Virus record (IMG/VR): IMGVR_UViG_3300032285_003500
Span: 1 to 62,419 of that record
DNA length: 62,419 nucleotides
Direction: 5' to 3' (one strand)
Origin: a virus
Positions 1-8,026 of this stretch are shown here, in pieces; positions within the stretch are counted from its first letter, which is position 1, and each line of letters opens with the position of its first letter. Both the position numbers and the translations under genes were made by a program. Under the pieces are notes generated by a model. The model was not told where the DNA came from and made no database searches. It saw nothing but the letters and a program-made list of their open reading frames with translations.

Positions 1-49
1 CGCACAAACTCCTTTCTATTTTCTGTTGATAATCTGCTCAGATAACCAG

Positions 50-55
50 TAAATA
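50..55 (+). promoter_or_regulatory. TAAATA late-promoter box for the glycan operon
   Basis: TAAATA followed by T, 25 nt before the ATG at 81. It matches the core of the T4 late promoter (TATAAATA). An AAGAGG Shine-Dalgarno follows at about 71-76, so the transcript would have a short leader. It is the only promoter-like signal before the nine coupled genes to 6964. Confidence 0.55.
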
Positions 56-80
56 TGGTAACAATAGACAAGAGGTACAC

Positions 81-800
81 ATGCAAATTTTGATTCCCAT
101 GGCTGGAGCAGGCAGCCGTTTTAGCAGTGCTGGCTACAGCCTGCCCAAACCCCTGATTGATGTGGCTGGTGAACCCATGATCAGTCGTGTCATAGACAAC
201 CTGGGCACCAACCATCAGTATTGGTTCATTGTTCAGGACAGTGTGTATCAGCAATACGGCCCACAGCTTAATGAAGTGGCCAGCAAAACCTATCGTCACC
301 ATTTCCTCAAAACAAATGGGCTCACACAGGGGGCCGCAGAAACTTGTCTGCTGGCAGAGCACCAGTTGGATCCAGAAGAGCCCTTGATGGTGGCTAATTG
401 TGATCAGTGGCAGGATTGGGACCCCCATCATTTTCAAGATTGGTTTATTCGCAACCCCAGCGACGGAACAGTGATCACTTTTTACAGCAACAGCATCAAA
501 AACAGTTATGTGAAAATTGACAGCCTGGGCTGGGTAATTGAAGCCAGAGAAAAGGAAGTGATCAGCAATCTGGCCACCACGGGTGTGTATATTTGGCGCA
601 AGGCCAAGTATTTTATTCAGGCTGCACATGAGATGATTGATCGTAATATCAGAGTCAACAATGAGTTTTATGTTTGTCCAGTTTATAACCAAAATTTGTT
701 CATGGGGCACAAGATCAACACCTATCACATCAACCGCCACTACCCCATTGGCACCCCTGAGGATTTGGACTACTATCTGGCTCAAGGCTTGATCAAATGA
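81..800 (+). CDS. Sugar-phosphate nucleotidyltransferase
   Basis: A 239-aa protein of the NTP_transferase (GT-A-like) family, which couples a nucleotide to a sugar phosphate to make an activated sugar donor. The N-terminus carries the nucleotide-binding signature MAGAGSRF at residues 7-14 and PKPLIDVAGEPM at 22-33. QGAAET lies near 83-88, and NCDQ at 106-109 has the metal-binding Asp108. The length fits single-domain enzymes. The next gene starts 4 nt before this one ends, and a cupin, a RuBisCO-like protein and glycosyltransferases follow, so a role in making a sugar donor for phage-directed glycan synthesis is inferred. The substrate sugar is not determinable from sequence. The start is supported by AAGAGG 5 nt upstream. 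Confidence 0.85.
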   Translation: MQILIPMAGAGSRFSSAGYSLPKPLIDVAGEPMISRVIDNLGTNHQYWFIVQDSVYQQYGPQLNEVASKTYRHHFLKTNGLTQGAAETCLLAEHQLDPEEPLMVANCDQWQDWDPHHFQDWFIRNPSDGTVITFYSNSIKNSYVKIDSLGWVIEAREKEVISNLATTGVYIWRKAKYFIQAAHEMIDRNIRVNNEFYVCPVYNQNLFMGHKINTYHINRHYPIGTPEDLDYYLAQGLIK

Positions 801-1126
801 AAGAATATGATCCCAGCACCTTTCAGGGTGGTTGGTTTATAGGAAACTTTGAACCCAACATCCTGCGCACAGCCGATTTTGAAGTGGGAGTCAAGACCCA
901 CAAAAAGGGCGAATACCATGAGCCTCACTATCATTCCATTGGCACGGAATACAATTATCTGATCAGCGGCACACTCATCATCAACAGCAGGGCGTTTGTG
1001 GGCCCCACAATATTTGTTGTGGAACCAGGAGAAGCAGTAGTGCCGCAATTTGAAACAGACTGTGTTTTGTGTATAATCAAGACGCCCAGCCTGCCTGGGG
1101 ACAAATATCTATTGGAGACCACATGA
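797..1126 (+). CDS. Cupin-fold protein, sugar-pathway type
   Basis: A 109-aa single-domain cupin. The metal-binding motif is visible as His41, His44, His46 and Glu51 (HEPHYHSIGTEYNYLISG), and a second cupin motif (PGEAVVPQFETD) covers about residues 77-88. Small cupins next to sugar nucleotidyltransferases are often sugar isomerases or epimerases or bind a sugar ligand, but a specific reaction cannot be assigned. It overlaps the previous gene by 4 nt (ATGA) and the RuBisCO-like gene by 4 nt, so all three are translationally coupled and probably act in one pathway. Confidence 0.8.
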   Translation: MKEYDPSTFQGGWFIGNFEPNILRTADFEVGVKTHKKGEYHEPHYHSIGTEYNYLISGTLIINSRAFVGPTIFVVEPGEAVVPQFETDCVLCIIKTPSLPGDKYLLETT

Positions 1127-2259
1127 AAATTCTTGTAAACCACAAAGACTTGAACAAGTATTTCTGGGCCACCTATCACGTCAAGAGCAAAACCAATCTC
1201 AACGACGCAGCCCACGAAATTGCTATTGGTCAGAGTATTGGAAATCCCAACAAGCGCAGCCTTTGGGAGACGGACCAAATGATTGAGGACTATGCTGCCA
1301 AGATCCTGGCCACAGAAAACCTGGATCAACAGGAAGGCTCTGTGGAGATTGGCTTCCCCTATGCTCTCATGGACTGGGATGGTGATGGAGTAAGTCAGCT
1401 GCTGTGCATCCTCATGGGAGGACAGATGGACATTGACAATATTCAAAAGTGCCAACTAAACAATCTGGAAATTCATCCTGACATTGAAAACAAGTTCTTC
1501 AAGGGCCCCAAGTATGGAATCACTGGCATCAGAGACTTTGTCAAGAATCCGGATCGCCCCTTGTTTGGAGGTATCATCAAGCCCAAGAACGGCATGACTC
1601 CTCATCAAGTGTTGGACATGACCAAGGAGTTGGTGGAGGGCGGGGTTCATTTCATCAAGGAAGATGAAATCATGAGCAACCCCAGCATCTGCCCACTCAG
1701 TGATCGTGTGCCTCTGATCAGCAAATATCTGGAAGGTAAAAATGTTGTCTACAGCTTTTGTATCAATGCTGACCCCATGCATGTTCTGGACCGTGCCCGT
1801 TTTGTAGCTGCCAACGGCGGCAACAGTGTTCACGTAAACGTGTGGAGCGGATTGGGTGTGTACAAGAGCCTACGGGATCTGGATCTGCCCTTGTTTATCC
1901 ACTATCAGAAGAGCGGTGACCGCACTTTCACCAGCAGCACACATGACTTCAACATTCACTGGGATGTGCTGTGCAAGCTGGCTGGACTGTCGGGTGTGGA
2001 CTTTATCCACGCTGGCATGTGGGGCGGTTATCTGAGCAACACTGATGAAGAACTGCACAAGACACTAGGAGTGCTGCGTTCACATAATGTGATGCCTGCA
2101 CTCAGTTGTGGCATGCACGCTGGATTGGTGCAACCCATCTATGAACGCTTTGGCAAGGACTGGATGGCCAATGTGGGCGGTGCTATTCACAGTGATCCAG
2201 GTGGCACCATGGCTGGCAGCCAGAAGATGCGCCAGGCCATTGAGGACTTGCGCATCTGA
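1123..2259 (+). CDS. RuBisCO-like protein (form IV-type)
   Basis: A 378-aa protein with the RuBisCO large-subunit fold signature. An N-terminal domain (about 1-120) is followed by a TIM-barrel part with GGIIKPKNGM (Lys153, Lys155, matching Lys175/Lys177 of plant RuBisCO) and GGVHFIKEDE (Lys179, Asp181, Glu182, matching carbamylated Lys201, Asp203, Glu204). IHY (His260, matching His294), FIHAG (His296, matching His327), Ser328 and a GG phosphate loop near 352-353 follow. The loop-6 Lys334 equivalent is Tyr303 and the Arg295 equivalent is Tyr261, so true CO2 fixation is unlikely. Known RuBisCO-like proteins act as enolases or isomerases in methionine salvage, or on apionate-type acids. The ATG at 1123 is chosen because it overlaps the cupin stop (ATGA) behind TTGGAG. 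The reaction here is unknown; the operon suggests a sugar-like substrate. Confidence 0.85.
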   Translation: MKILVNHKDLNKYFWATYHVKSKTNLNDAAHEIAIGQSIGNPNKRSLWETDQMIEDYAAKILATENLDQQEGSVEIGFPYALMDWDGDGVSQLLCILMGGQMDIDNIQKCQLNNLEIHPDIENKFFKGPKYGITGIRDFVKNPDRPLFGGIIKPKNGMTPHQVLDMTKELVEGGVHFIKEDEIMSNPSICPLSDRVPLISKYLEGKNVVYSFCINADPMHVLDRARFVAANGGNSVHVNVWSGLGVYKSLRDLDLPLFIHYQKSGDRTFTSSTHDFNIHWDVLCKLAGLSGVDFIHAGMWGGYLSNTDEELHKTLGVLRSHNVMPALSCGMHAGLVQPIYERFGKDWMANVGGAIHSDPGGTMAGSQKMRQAIEDLRI

Positions 2260-2261
2260 TC

Positions 2262-2849
2262 ATGAATCATCTGCCTGGCTGGATGACTGATGCAGAGCTT
2301 GCAGCCATCGATGATATCTGCAAGCTGGTACCCCTGGGAGCTCCTGTTTTGGAAATAGGCAGCTTCCTGGGTCGCAGCACCATACAGTGGGCAGCAAGAT
2401 TACCAGCCAGTCGCATCATATGTGTGGATACCTGGCAAGGGTATCCACAGGACTATATTGAAGATTGGTATTTGCAACAATGTAATGGCGATCATAGATT
2501 CTTGCGCAAAGACATCACATTGTTTCGTCAATTTTTGAGAAACACCAGAAGATTCACAAACGTGTATCCCATGCGAGTCAACAGCAGAGAATTTGAATGG
2601 GTGTGGGCTGAACCTCCAGGTGTGATCTTTATTGATGGAGATCACACTGAGGCAGGTGTAAAGGCAGACTTGGAAGCAGTTTATACTCGTTGGAATGCCA
2701 CCAGCGACACCATCATATGTGGGCATGACTACAATAGCCGGTTCAACAACCAAGTCAAACGCATGCTGGAACCCATGGCAGCAGCCTGGAACAAGCACAT
2801 TGAGAATCCCACCAACACCACCATTTTCTTACTCAAAGGAAAACAATGA
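2262..2849 (+). CDS. SAM-dependent methyltransferase (class I)
   Basis: A 195-aa Rossmann-fold methyltransferase of the Methyltransf_24 or cephalosporin-hydroxylase-like type. Motif I is EIGSFLGRS at 31-39, a strand ending in an acidic residue follows (CVDTW), and FIDGDH at 123-128 is the motif typical of this group. GHDY near 175 fits a metal or substrate site. Proteins of this type usually methylate sugars or small molecules in glycan clusters. It starts 2 nt after the RuBisCO-like gene and overlaps the next gene by 4 nt. Confidence 0.75.
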   Translation: MNHLPGWMTDAELAAIDDICKLVPLGAPVLEIGSFLGRSTIQWAARLPASRIICVDTWQGYPQDYIEDWYLQQCNGDHRFLRKDITLFRQFLRNTRRFTNVYPMRVNSREFEWVWAEPPGVIFIDGDHTEAGVKADLEAVYTRWNATSDTIICGHDYNSRFNNQVKRMLEPMAAAWNKHIENPTNTTIFLLKGKQ

Positions 2850-3307
2850 AACTGATTGCTCACAGAGGACTAGTAAATGGTCCTGATTCCCAACTGGAAA
2901 ATCATCCTGCTCAAATTGCAAAAGTTTTGGATCAGGCCTTGGATACGGAAATTGACGTGTGGTTCAAAGAGGGTGTATGGTGGTTGGGGCATGACAACCC
3001 CACTCATGAGGTCAGTTTTTCCTTTTTGAGTCATCCACAACTGTGGATACATGCCAAAAATTTTGAAGCAGCTGACCAGCTGATAACCTTGAGCCGTCAG
3101 GGACACTCACACAATTTCTTCTGGCATGACAAGGATGATAGAACCCTCACCAGCTGGGGATTCTGGTGGACTTATCCGGGACGTGAACTCAGCAAAAATA
3201 GTGTGGCAGTGATGCCCGAATGGCACACACCCAGGGAAGAGTTTGTCAGCTTGCTGTCCTTGGATTGTCATGCTGTCTGCACAGATTGGATCAATTTATT
3301 GAAATGA
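2846..3307 (+). CDS. Glycerophosphodiester phosphodiesterase-like protein
   Basis: A 153-aa protein with the N-terminal hallmarks of GDPD: HRG at 6-8, EN at 18-19, ExD (Glu35, Asp37) and GHD at 48-50. These are the catalytic His pair and metal ligands of the family. It is much shorter than bacterial GDPDs (about 230-300 aa), so it is a minimal or truncated TIM barrel. Similar short forms occur in phage and capsule clusters, where a role in removing or exchanging glycerophosphate-type groups can be imagined but is not shown. It overlaps both neighbours by 4 nt. Confidence 0.65.
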   Translation: MKLIAHRGLVNGPDSQLENHPAQIAKVLDQALDTEIDVWFKEGVWWLGHDNPTHEVSFSFLSHPQLWIHAKNFEAADQLITLSRQGHSHNFFWHDKDDRTLTSWGFWWTYPGRELSKNSVAVMPEWHTPREEFVSLLSLDCHAVCTDWINLLK

Positions 3308-3999
3308 AGGTAGCATTGTGTTTTGGCGGACTGCCACGCTATGTGACCCAAACACATGGGTATTGGCGCAATTGTATCCTGGACAAGTATGACACTGATG
3401 TTTTTGTGCATACTTGGAACGAATACAACTCCTGGCAGGGTGGATCAGGTGAGCAGAGGCTGACTGATCAGATCTGGAGTCTCTACAAGCCCAAGAGCCT
3501 TACTGTGGAACCCTCCATGAGCATTGACACCAGCATCTACAAACACAGAATCTGGCCCCACAGAACCACTCCACATGGTGTGTTGAGTCAATGGTATAGT
3601 GTGGGCCACAGTTTGAAGCAGCGGCAAAGTTATGAACAACACAACCACTTCAAATACGATATTGTGGTGAGGGCCAGATTTGACTGGTATCTGGAAAAAG
3701 TTGATTTTGAAATCAACAACTGTTGGAATATTGCACTCACACCCACCTTGTCAGGCCACAGATTCAAATTGCGTGATCAAATGCTCACTGGCATAAACGA
3801 TCAGTTTGGTTATGCCACCAGCGATGTGGCCACCTCAATGAGTGCATTATTTGACCGCATACCCTATTTGTATCAGAATGAGGGAGTTGATTTTTGTAGC
3901 GAACTGTTCCTCAAAGCGCATTTGGAACTGTGTGGCATACCAGTCAAGGAACATGCATTCCACAACGGAATGGTAAGATGGTGGGGAGTGAATCCATGA
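3304..3999 (+). CDS. Putative glycan-cluster protein, glycosyltransferase-like
   Basis: A 231-aa protein. The start MKVALCFGGLPRYV with a downstream DVFVHTW segment (about residues 27-35) resembles a group of uncharacterised proteins found in phage, giant-virus and capsule clusters and thought to be glycosyltransferases. IVVRARFDWYL lies near 120-130. No clear DxD metal motif was found. The ATG at 3304 overlaps the previous stop (ATGA), which is why this start is chosen over upstream codons. Function is inferred from context only. Confidence 0.55.
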   Translation: MKVALCFGGLPRYVTQTHGYWRNCILDKYDTDVFVHTWNEYNSWQGGSGEQRLTDQIWSLYKPKSLTVEPSMSIDTSIYKHRIWPHRTTPHGVLSQWYSVGHSLKQRQSYEQHNHFKYDIVVRARFDWYLEKVDFEINNCWNIALTPTLSGHRFKLRDQMLTGINDQFGYATSDVATSMSALFDRIPYLYQNEGVDFCSELFLKAHLELCGIPVKEHAFHNGMVRWWGVNP

Positions 4000-5078
4000 G
4001 TTTGAAAGTGGCCGTTTATACTGTGGCCTTAAATGAGAGAAAATTTGTGGAACGTTGGGTAAATGCCCACAAGGAACATGCTGCTTATATGGTGGTGGCT
4101 GACACTGGCAGCACAGATGGAACCATTGAGGCGCTTCGTGAACACGGCGTTCAAGTGCATTCCATTCAAATCAAGCCCTGGAGATTTGATGATGCCCGCA
4201 ATGCAGCACTGGCACTGGTTCCCAGCGACGCTGATGTGTGCATAAGCACTGACATGGATGAGCTGATGGCACCAGGCTGGTATGATGCCCTGTGTGCCAA
4301 TTGGGTGCCAGGACAAACAACCCGTTTGCGTTATAACTATGTGTGGAGTTTTGACGGGAATGATAATCCACAGCACAGCTTCATGGGCGACAAGTGTCAT
4401 GCCAGAACTCACTATCGCTGGAGACGTCCTGTTCACGAAACAGTTTTCCACACTGGCGGATCTGCTGAAAGCATTGTGACTGCTCCCCAAGTTGTTATGT
4501 GGCACAAGCAGGATCACAGCAAGAGCCGTGGACAATATCTGCCCTTGCTGGAACAAAGCCACAAGGAAAATCTGGAATGCAGTCAAACACTTTTTTGGTT
4601 GGCCAGGGAATATGCCTACTACAACAAGGGTGAAGAAGCAGTTGCGCATTTCCGCAAGTATCTGGACATGCCACATGCCACTTGGCATGAAGAACGTGCA
4701 GAAGCACAACGCTGGCTCAGCAAACTGCTGCCACATGACAAGCTTTATTGGCTCAGACAAGCCACTGCTACCGCACCCATGAAGCGTGAACCCTGGATGG
4801 ACTTGGCCGATCACTATTATGCAGAAGCTGATTGGTTGAACTGTCTCTGCAATGCTGTGAATGCTCTCAAGATTCTTCACAAAAGCGGAACCTATCTGGA
4901 CAGCCAGGATGCCTGGGGCAGTAAAATCCCTGATCTGGCTGGCATTGCTGCCTACAACATGGGCATGATGGAAGACAGTGTTCGCTATTTTGAACAGGCC
5001 GCATCCTTGAATCCCCAGGATCAGCGGATTCAAAATAATTTGAGGTCTGCACGTAATTCACTGGAGGCTAAAAAGTGA
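3996..5078 (+). CDS. Family 2 glycosyltransferase with C-terminal TPR-like region
   Basis: A 360-aa protein. Residues 1-190 are a GT-A glycosyltransferase domain: ALNERKFVERW at the start, ADTGSTDGT at 35-43 and DMDE at 86-89 as the metal-binding DxD. Residues of about 200-355 form helical repeats resembling tetratricopeptide repeats. SPBc2-type and phage glycosyltransferases with this layout transfer sugars to surface or virion targets. It is a clear paralogue of the gene at 5882, sharing the [18 protein letters not shown] segment and the C-terminal repeat plan. ATG at 3996 overlaps the previous stop. Confidence 0.8.
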   Translation: MSLKVAVYTVALNERKFVERWVNAHKEHAAYMVVADTGSTDGTIEALREHGVQVHSIQIKPWRFDDARNAALALVPSDADVCISTDMDELMAPGWYDALCANWVPGQTTRLRYNYVWSFDGNDNPQHSFMGDKCHARTHYRWRRPVHETVFHTGGSAESIVTAPQVVMWHKQDHSKSRGQYLPLLEQSHKENLECSQTLFWLAREYAYYNKGEEAVAHFRKYLDMPHATWHEERAEAQRWLSKLLPHDKLYWLRQATATAPMKREPWMDLADHYYAEADWLNCLCNAVNALKILHKSGTYLDSQDAWGSKIPDLAGIAAYNMGMMEDSVRYFEQAASLNPQDQRIQNNLRSARNSLEAKK

Positions 5079-5872
5079 AACCAAGGGCAAGTATTTGGAT
5101 TGTCACTTACAGAAACGAACAGGATTTGAATGCCAATCTGGACAGCTTGTTCCAGCACTGGCAGCCAGATCTCATGGACATTCAAGTAAATGTGATCAAC
5201 AATCACACACAGTTTAAATTGAACTCAGCACACTGGGATAAAGTTCAAGTGTGGCACAACAGACTGAGAAGTGATCAGAGTTTGGGCCATTTGAGTCGCA
5301 ACTGGAATCAGGCACTAGTGCAGGGTTTTGACAATCTGGATCATCCACGTGCGGAGTTTGTAATCAACAGCCAGGATGATGTGATCTGGCAGCCTGGCTG
5401 GTGTGCAAGTGTGCTCAAGGAGACAGAAACCTACAACCTGATCAGTCAGGGTGTGGGAGATGCTGTGGTGGTTTACAAAATAGATGCTGTTCGCAATATT
5501 GGATTGTGGGACGAACGTTTTTGTCCCAGCTTTTATCATGACGGAGATTATTTTTTGCGTGCTCTGATCTACAACAAACAATTCAGCAGTATCAATGATC
5601 CAGCACATGGCCGTATTTTAAATCCACTCCCCTATAATTTTGCTGTTGTGCCTGCTGCTAATGCTCCCAGGGTGGATGCAAAGAATTTGAGTTATGGAAA
5701 GGCACACCTGCCCTTTCTGGTATGGAAACAAAAATGGGCCACAAATCCCATACACTGGAGTCAGGAGTTGATTGACAATCCTCCCACAATTAGCCAATGT
5801 TACAATTACGTGCAATATCCACACTTTGAAACCAATCTGGCTGATCTTGCAGCCCGCAACTATCTTGTTTGA
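5075..5872 (+). CDS. Family 2 glycosyltransferase
   Basis: A 265-aa GT-A protein. IVTYRNEQDL near residues 9-18 is the nucleotide-binding start, and NSQDDV at 98-103 is the expected acidic metal site. A later DERFCPSFYHDGDYFLRA resembles the acceptor-side motif of rhamnosyl-type GT2 enzymes. The start codon is GTG: it overlaps the previous TGA (GTGA) and sits behind CTGGAGG. The sugar and acceptor are unknown. Confidence 0.75.
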   Translation: MKPRASIWIVTYRNEQDLNANLDSLFQHWQPDLMDIQVNVINNHTQFKLNSAHWDKVQVWHNRLRSDQSLGHLSRNWNQALVQGFDNLDHPRAEFVINSQDDVIWQPGWCASVLKETETYNLISQGVGDAVVVYKIDAVRNIGLWDERFCPSFYHDGDYFLRALIYNKQFSSINDPAHGRILNPLPYNFAVVPAANAPRVDAKNLSYGKAHLPFLVWKQKWATNPIHWSQELIDNPPTISQCYNYVQYPHFETNLADLAARNYLV

Positions 5873-5881
5873 GGAACAATA

Positions 5882-6964
5882 ATGAAAATAGCCATCTATG
5901 CTCCAGGATTGAATGAACAGAAACATGCTGCGGCGTGGGCTGACTCATGTGCCGAAGCAGACTATCGTGTAGTGATCGACACAGGCAGCACTGACGACAC
6001 CAAAAAGATCCTTGAGGAAAAGGGTGTATCAGTGTATGACGCCTGGATCCGCCCCTGGCGTTTTGATCTGGCCTACAATGTGGCCATGGCACTTGTACCC
6101 AAGGATGCAGATGTGCTGATCTGTCTACACATGGACGAAAGGTTGGAGGCCGGTTGGAGACAACTGATTGAAAGTCACTGGACTCCACAAACCACCAGAC
6201 TACGTTATACCTATGTGTGGAATTGGGCATCACCTGGAGTTCCCGGACGCATGTGGAGTGGCGATCGTATTCATGCTCGTCAAGGTTTCCTGTGGATGGG
6301 AGCCACGCATGAAGGATTGTGCAGCCGTGTTCCTGAAGTTCAAACACAGTGTCCTCAACTGAGAATTCTTCACTTTCCTGACTGGAAGGACAAAAAGAAT
6401 GATCTTGCACTCCTGGAAGAAGCAGTTCGTGAATCACCTCATGACGCTCGTATGCGAGCCTACCTGGGTCGTGAATACATGTATCAGAACATGAAGGAAA
6501 AGTGCATTGAAACTTATAAAGAGTTTCTCACCATGCCCAGCTGGAATGTGGAACGCGGGTTGGCCATGCAGCATTTGTCCACTGTGGACACTGACAACAA
6601 GGTGTATTGGCTCAAGAGTGCCACCATGGAAACTCCACATCATCGTGAGCCATTAGTGGAGCTGAGTCGCCACTATTATGGACAAGCCAACTGGAGTGAC
6701 ACCTACAAGTATGCCAAAAAGGCCTTGGCGATTGTGAACCATCCCATGGACTATAGCTGCACAGATGAGGCTTGGGGTTGGCTGCCACATGACTTGGCTG
6801 CCATTGGTGCTTGGAATCTGGGAATGCGCAAGGATGCTCTACAACATGCCAAGGATGCCCTAGCCAAGAACCAAGTTGACGAAAGACTTAAGAATAATTT
6901 GAAAACTATTGAAAAATGGTTTGTAGACAACGGTGTGCCCACAGAACCACAGAAGGCTGACTAG
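5882..6964 (+). CDS. Family 2 glycosyltransferase with TPR-like region, paralogue of 3996
   Basis: A 360-aa protein, the same length and plan as the gene at 3996. The GT-A domain starts [13 protein letters not shown], with DTGSTDDT at 33-40. The metal motif here reads HMDE (83-86) instead of DMDE, so the first acidic residue is lost, which may change metal use or activity. The C-terminal half has helical repeats. It is the last gene of the operon; its stop lies in the centre of a palindrome shared with the convergent IF-1 gene. Confidence 0.75.
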   Translation: MKIAIYAPGLNEQKHAAAWADSCAEADYRVVIDTGSTDDTKKILEEKGVSVYDAWIRPWRFDLAYNVAMALVPKDADVLICLHMDERLEAGWRQLIESHWTPQTTRLRYTYVWNWASPGVPGRMWSGDRIHARQGFLWMGATHEGLCSRVPEVQTQCPQLRILHFPDWKDKKNDLALLEEAVRESPHDARMRAYLGREYMYQNMKEKCIETYKEFLTMPSWNVERGLAMQHLSTVDTDNKVYWLKSATMETPHHREPLVELSRHYYGQANWSDTYKYAKKALAIVNHPMDYSCTDEAWGWLPHDLAAIGAWNLGMRKDALQHAKDALAKNQVDERLKNNLKTIEKWFVDNGVPTEPQKAD

Positions 6965-6974
6965 TCAGCCTTCT
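6951..6974. terminator. Perfect palindrome ending two convergent genes
   Basis: AGAAGGCTGA (6951-6960), CTAG, TCAGCCTTCT (6965-6974): 24 nt, fully self-complementary. It contains the stop codons of the glycosyltransferase (+) and of IF-1 (-), so both proteins end in KAD. It would form a hairpin in either transcript and probably acts as a bidirectional terminator, although there is no long U-tract. Confidence 0.6.
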
Positions 6975-7203
6975 TGCTGTGCTGCCGCTTCTGGCGATAG
7001 GTTATTCTGGCTCTAGTCAAATCATAGGGGCTGATTTCCACCGTGACCTGATCCATGTGATGGATGTTTATATTGTGAATTCTCAGCTTACCGCTGAGAT
7101 GTGCTAGAACAACGTGCTCGTTTTCTAGTTTTACTCTGAACAGCGCATTGGGACAAACCTCAATAACTGTGCCATTCATTGTGATGTAATCTTCTTTGCT
7201 CAT
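6961..7203 (-). CDS. infA: Translation initiation factor IF-1
   Basis: An 80-aa OB-fold (S1-type) protein that aligns along its whole length with bacterial IF-1. Family landmarks are present: [32 protein letters not shown], and the C-terminal [20 protein letters not shown]-1 binds the 30S A site and works with IF-2 and IF-3 in start-site selection. It is 8-9 residues longer than E. coli IF-1, with a basic tail ending KKAD. The start follows AAGGA at 4 nt, and a TAAATA late box lies 28 nt upstream. A phage copy implies adjustment of host translation during late infection (inference). Confidence 0.9.
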   Translation of the reverse strand: MSKEDYITMNGTVIEVCPNALFRVKLENEHVVLAHLSGKLRIHNINIHHMDQVTVEISPYDLTRARITYRQKRQHSKKAD

Positions 7204-7231
7204 TCGGTCCTTGTGTGTTTGAATGCAGGAC

Positions 7232-7237
7232 TATTTA
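7232..7237 (-). promoter_or_regulatory. TAAATA late-promoter box for IF-1
   Basis: TATTTA on the plus strand, reading TGTAAATA on the minus strand, 28 nt before the IF-1 ATG. The spacing matches the other leadered late boxes in this window. Confidence 0.5.
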
Positions 7238-7285
7238 CATGGATAATTCTGAGCACATGCTGTATTTTGAGTAGTGTAATTCTGC

Positions 7286-7852
7286 TTATGACTGAATTTT
7301 ATCCGCAATGCCCAGTTTCACTGCTTGCTCAGCAGTCAAATACACATCATGCGCTGGCAACAAGTGTGTTTGGATACTTGCATCAGCCAAGCCGCTAAAT
7401 TTACGGTAGTGATCCATCATGCGAGCAGTGGTTTGTTCAAAATCTTGTTGAGCACTTATCAACTCATGCATTTTTCCTGTGGCAGAACCGCTCCATTGAT
7501 GACTCATTATGGTTGTGTTTTTTGTGAGTATTCTTGCATTGGCTGCACCTGCCATGAAAATCATCAAACCAGCTGAGCTGATTTGCCCAATACCCAGTGT
7601 GTGAACTGGAATACCACTATGACGCATGGTATCAATCACAGCAAACGCATCTGTGAGACTGCCACCCTGACTGTTCACCACAAATGTGAGATGCTTTAGT
7701 TTAAATCTCTTGTTGAGATTGTGCGCAAAGATAAACTTGATGGCATCTTCTGCAATGGATGCATCAATTTCCCCAAAAATATGAAATATGCCATGACGCT
7801 GAAGAATTCCATCAACATCCCAATCATTTGTGTCTTCTGGTTTACGTGTCAT
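7286..7852 (-). CDS. ClpP-like serine protease
   Basis: A 188-aa ClpP/crotonase-fold peptidase. The triad is visible: Ser93 in GQISSAG, His118 in IMSHQW and Asp169 in AHDVYLTAEQA, and the NSQGGS oxyanion strand lies at 60-65. The fold length matches ClpP, but the nucleophile elbow reads SSAG rather than ASMG, and the His segment lacks the usual QPLGG. Phage ClpP-like enzymes include prohead proteases and host-proteolysis modifiers; T4-type phages normally have a gp21 protease instead, so the role here is open. The start follows GGAGG at 11 nt. No TAAATA box was seen upstream. Confidence 0.85.
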   Translation of the reverse strand: MTRKPEDTNDWDVDGILQRHGIFHIFGEIDASIAEDAIKFIFAHNLNKRFKLKHLTFVVNSQGGSLTDAFAVIDTMRHSGIPVHTLGIGQISSAGLMIFMAGAANARILTKNTTIMSHQWSGSATGKMHELISAQQDFEQTTARMMDHYRKFSGLADASIQTHLLPAHDVYLTAEQAVKLGIADKIQS

Positions 7853-7984
7853 CTTGCAAACAGTCCTCCAAATACTTTGTTTATTTTGTGTTGACTACAA
7901 ACCCTTCAATTTACTGTGGCAATTTTTATGTTTGCTACTACTTGGTTTGGAACTCTCCAAGTGGATATAAGGATTCGCACACTA

Positions 7985-7990
7985 TATAAT
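7985..7990 (+). promoter_or_regulatory. Candidate -10 element
   Basis: TATAAT at 7985-7990 lies 37 nt before the ATG at 8027. No convincing -35 hexamer is seen 16-18 nt upstream, so this is a weak call. Confidence 0.35.
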
Positions 7991-8026
7991 ATAGTCTATA
8001 AAAAATGGAGGGAGAAGTCACGAGCT

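Noticed and set aside
1069-1122. Upstream start for the RuBisCO-like gene
   Set aside because: The 18 extra residues lie within the cupin gene and lack a ribosome-binding site; the ATG at 1123 overlaps the cupin stop as ATGA behind TTGGAG, like its neighbours.
1123-2259. Functional CO2-fixing RuBisCO
   Set aside because: Loop-6 Lys334 and Arg295 equivalents are Tyr, and the loop is GGYLSN rather than GKLEG; only the metal site is kept.
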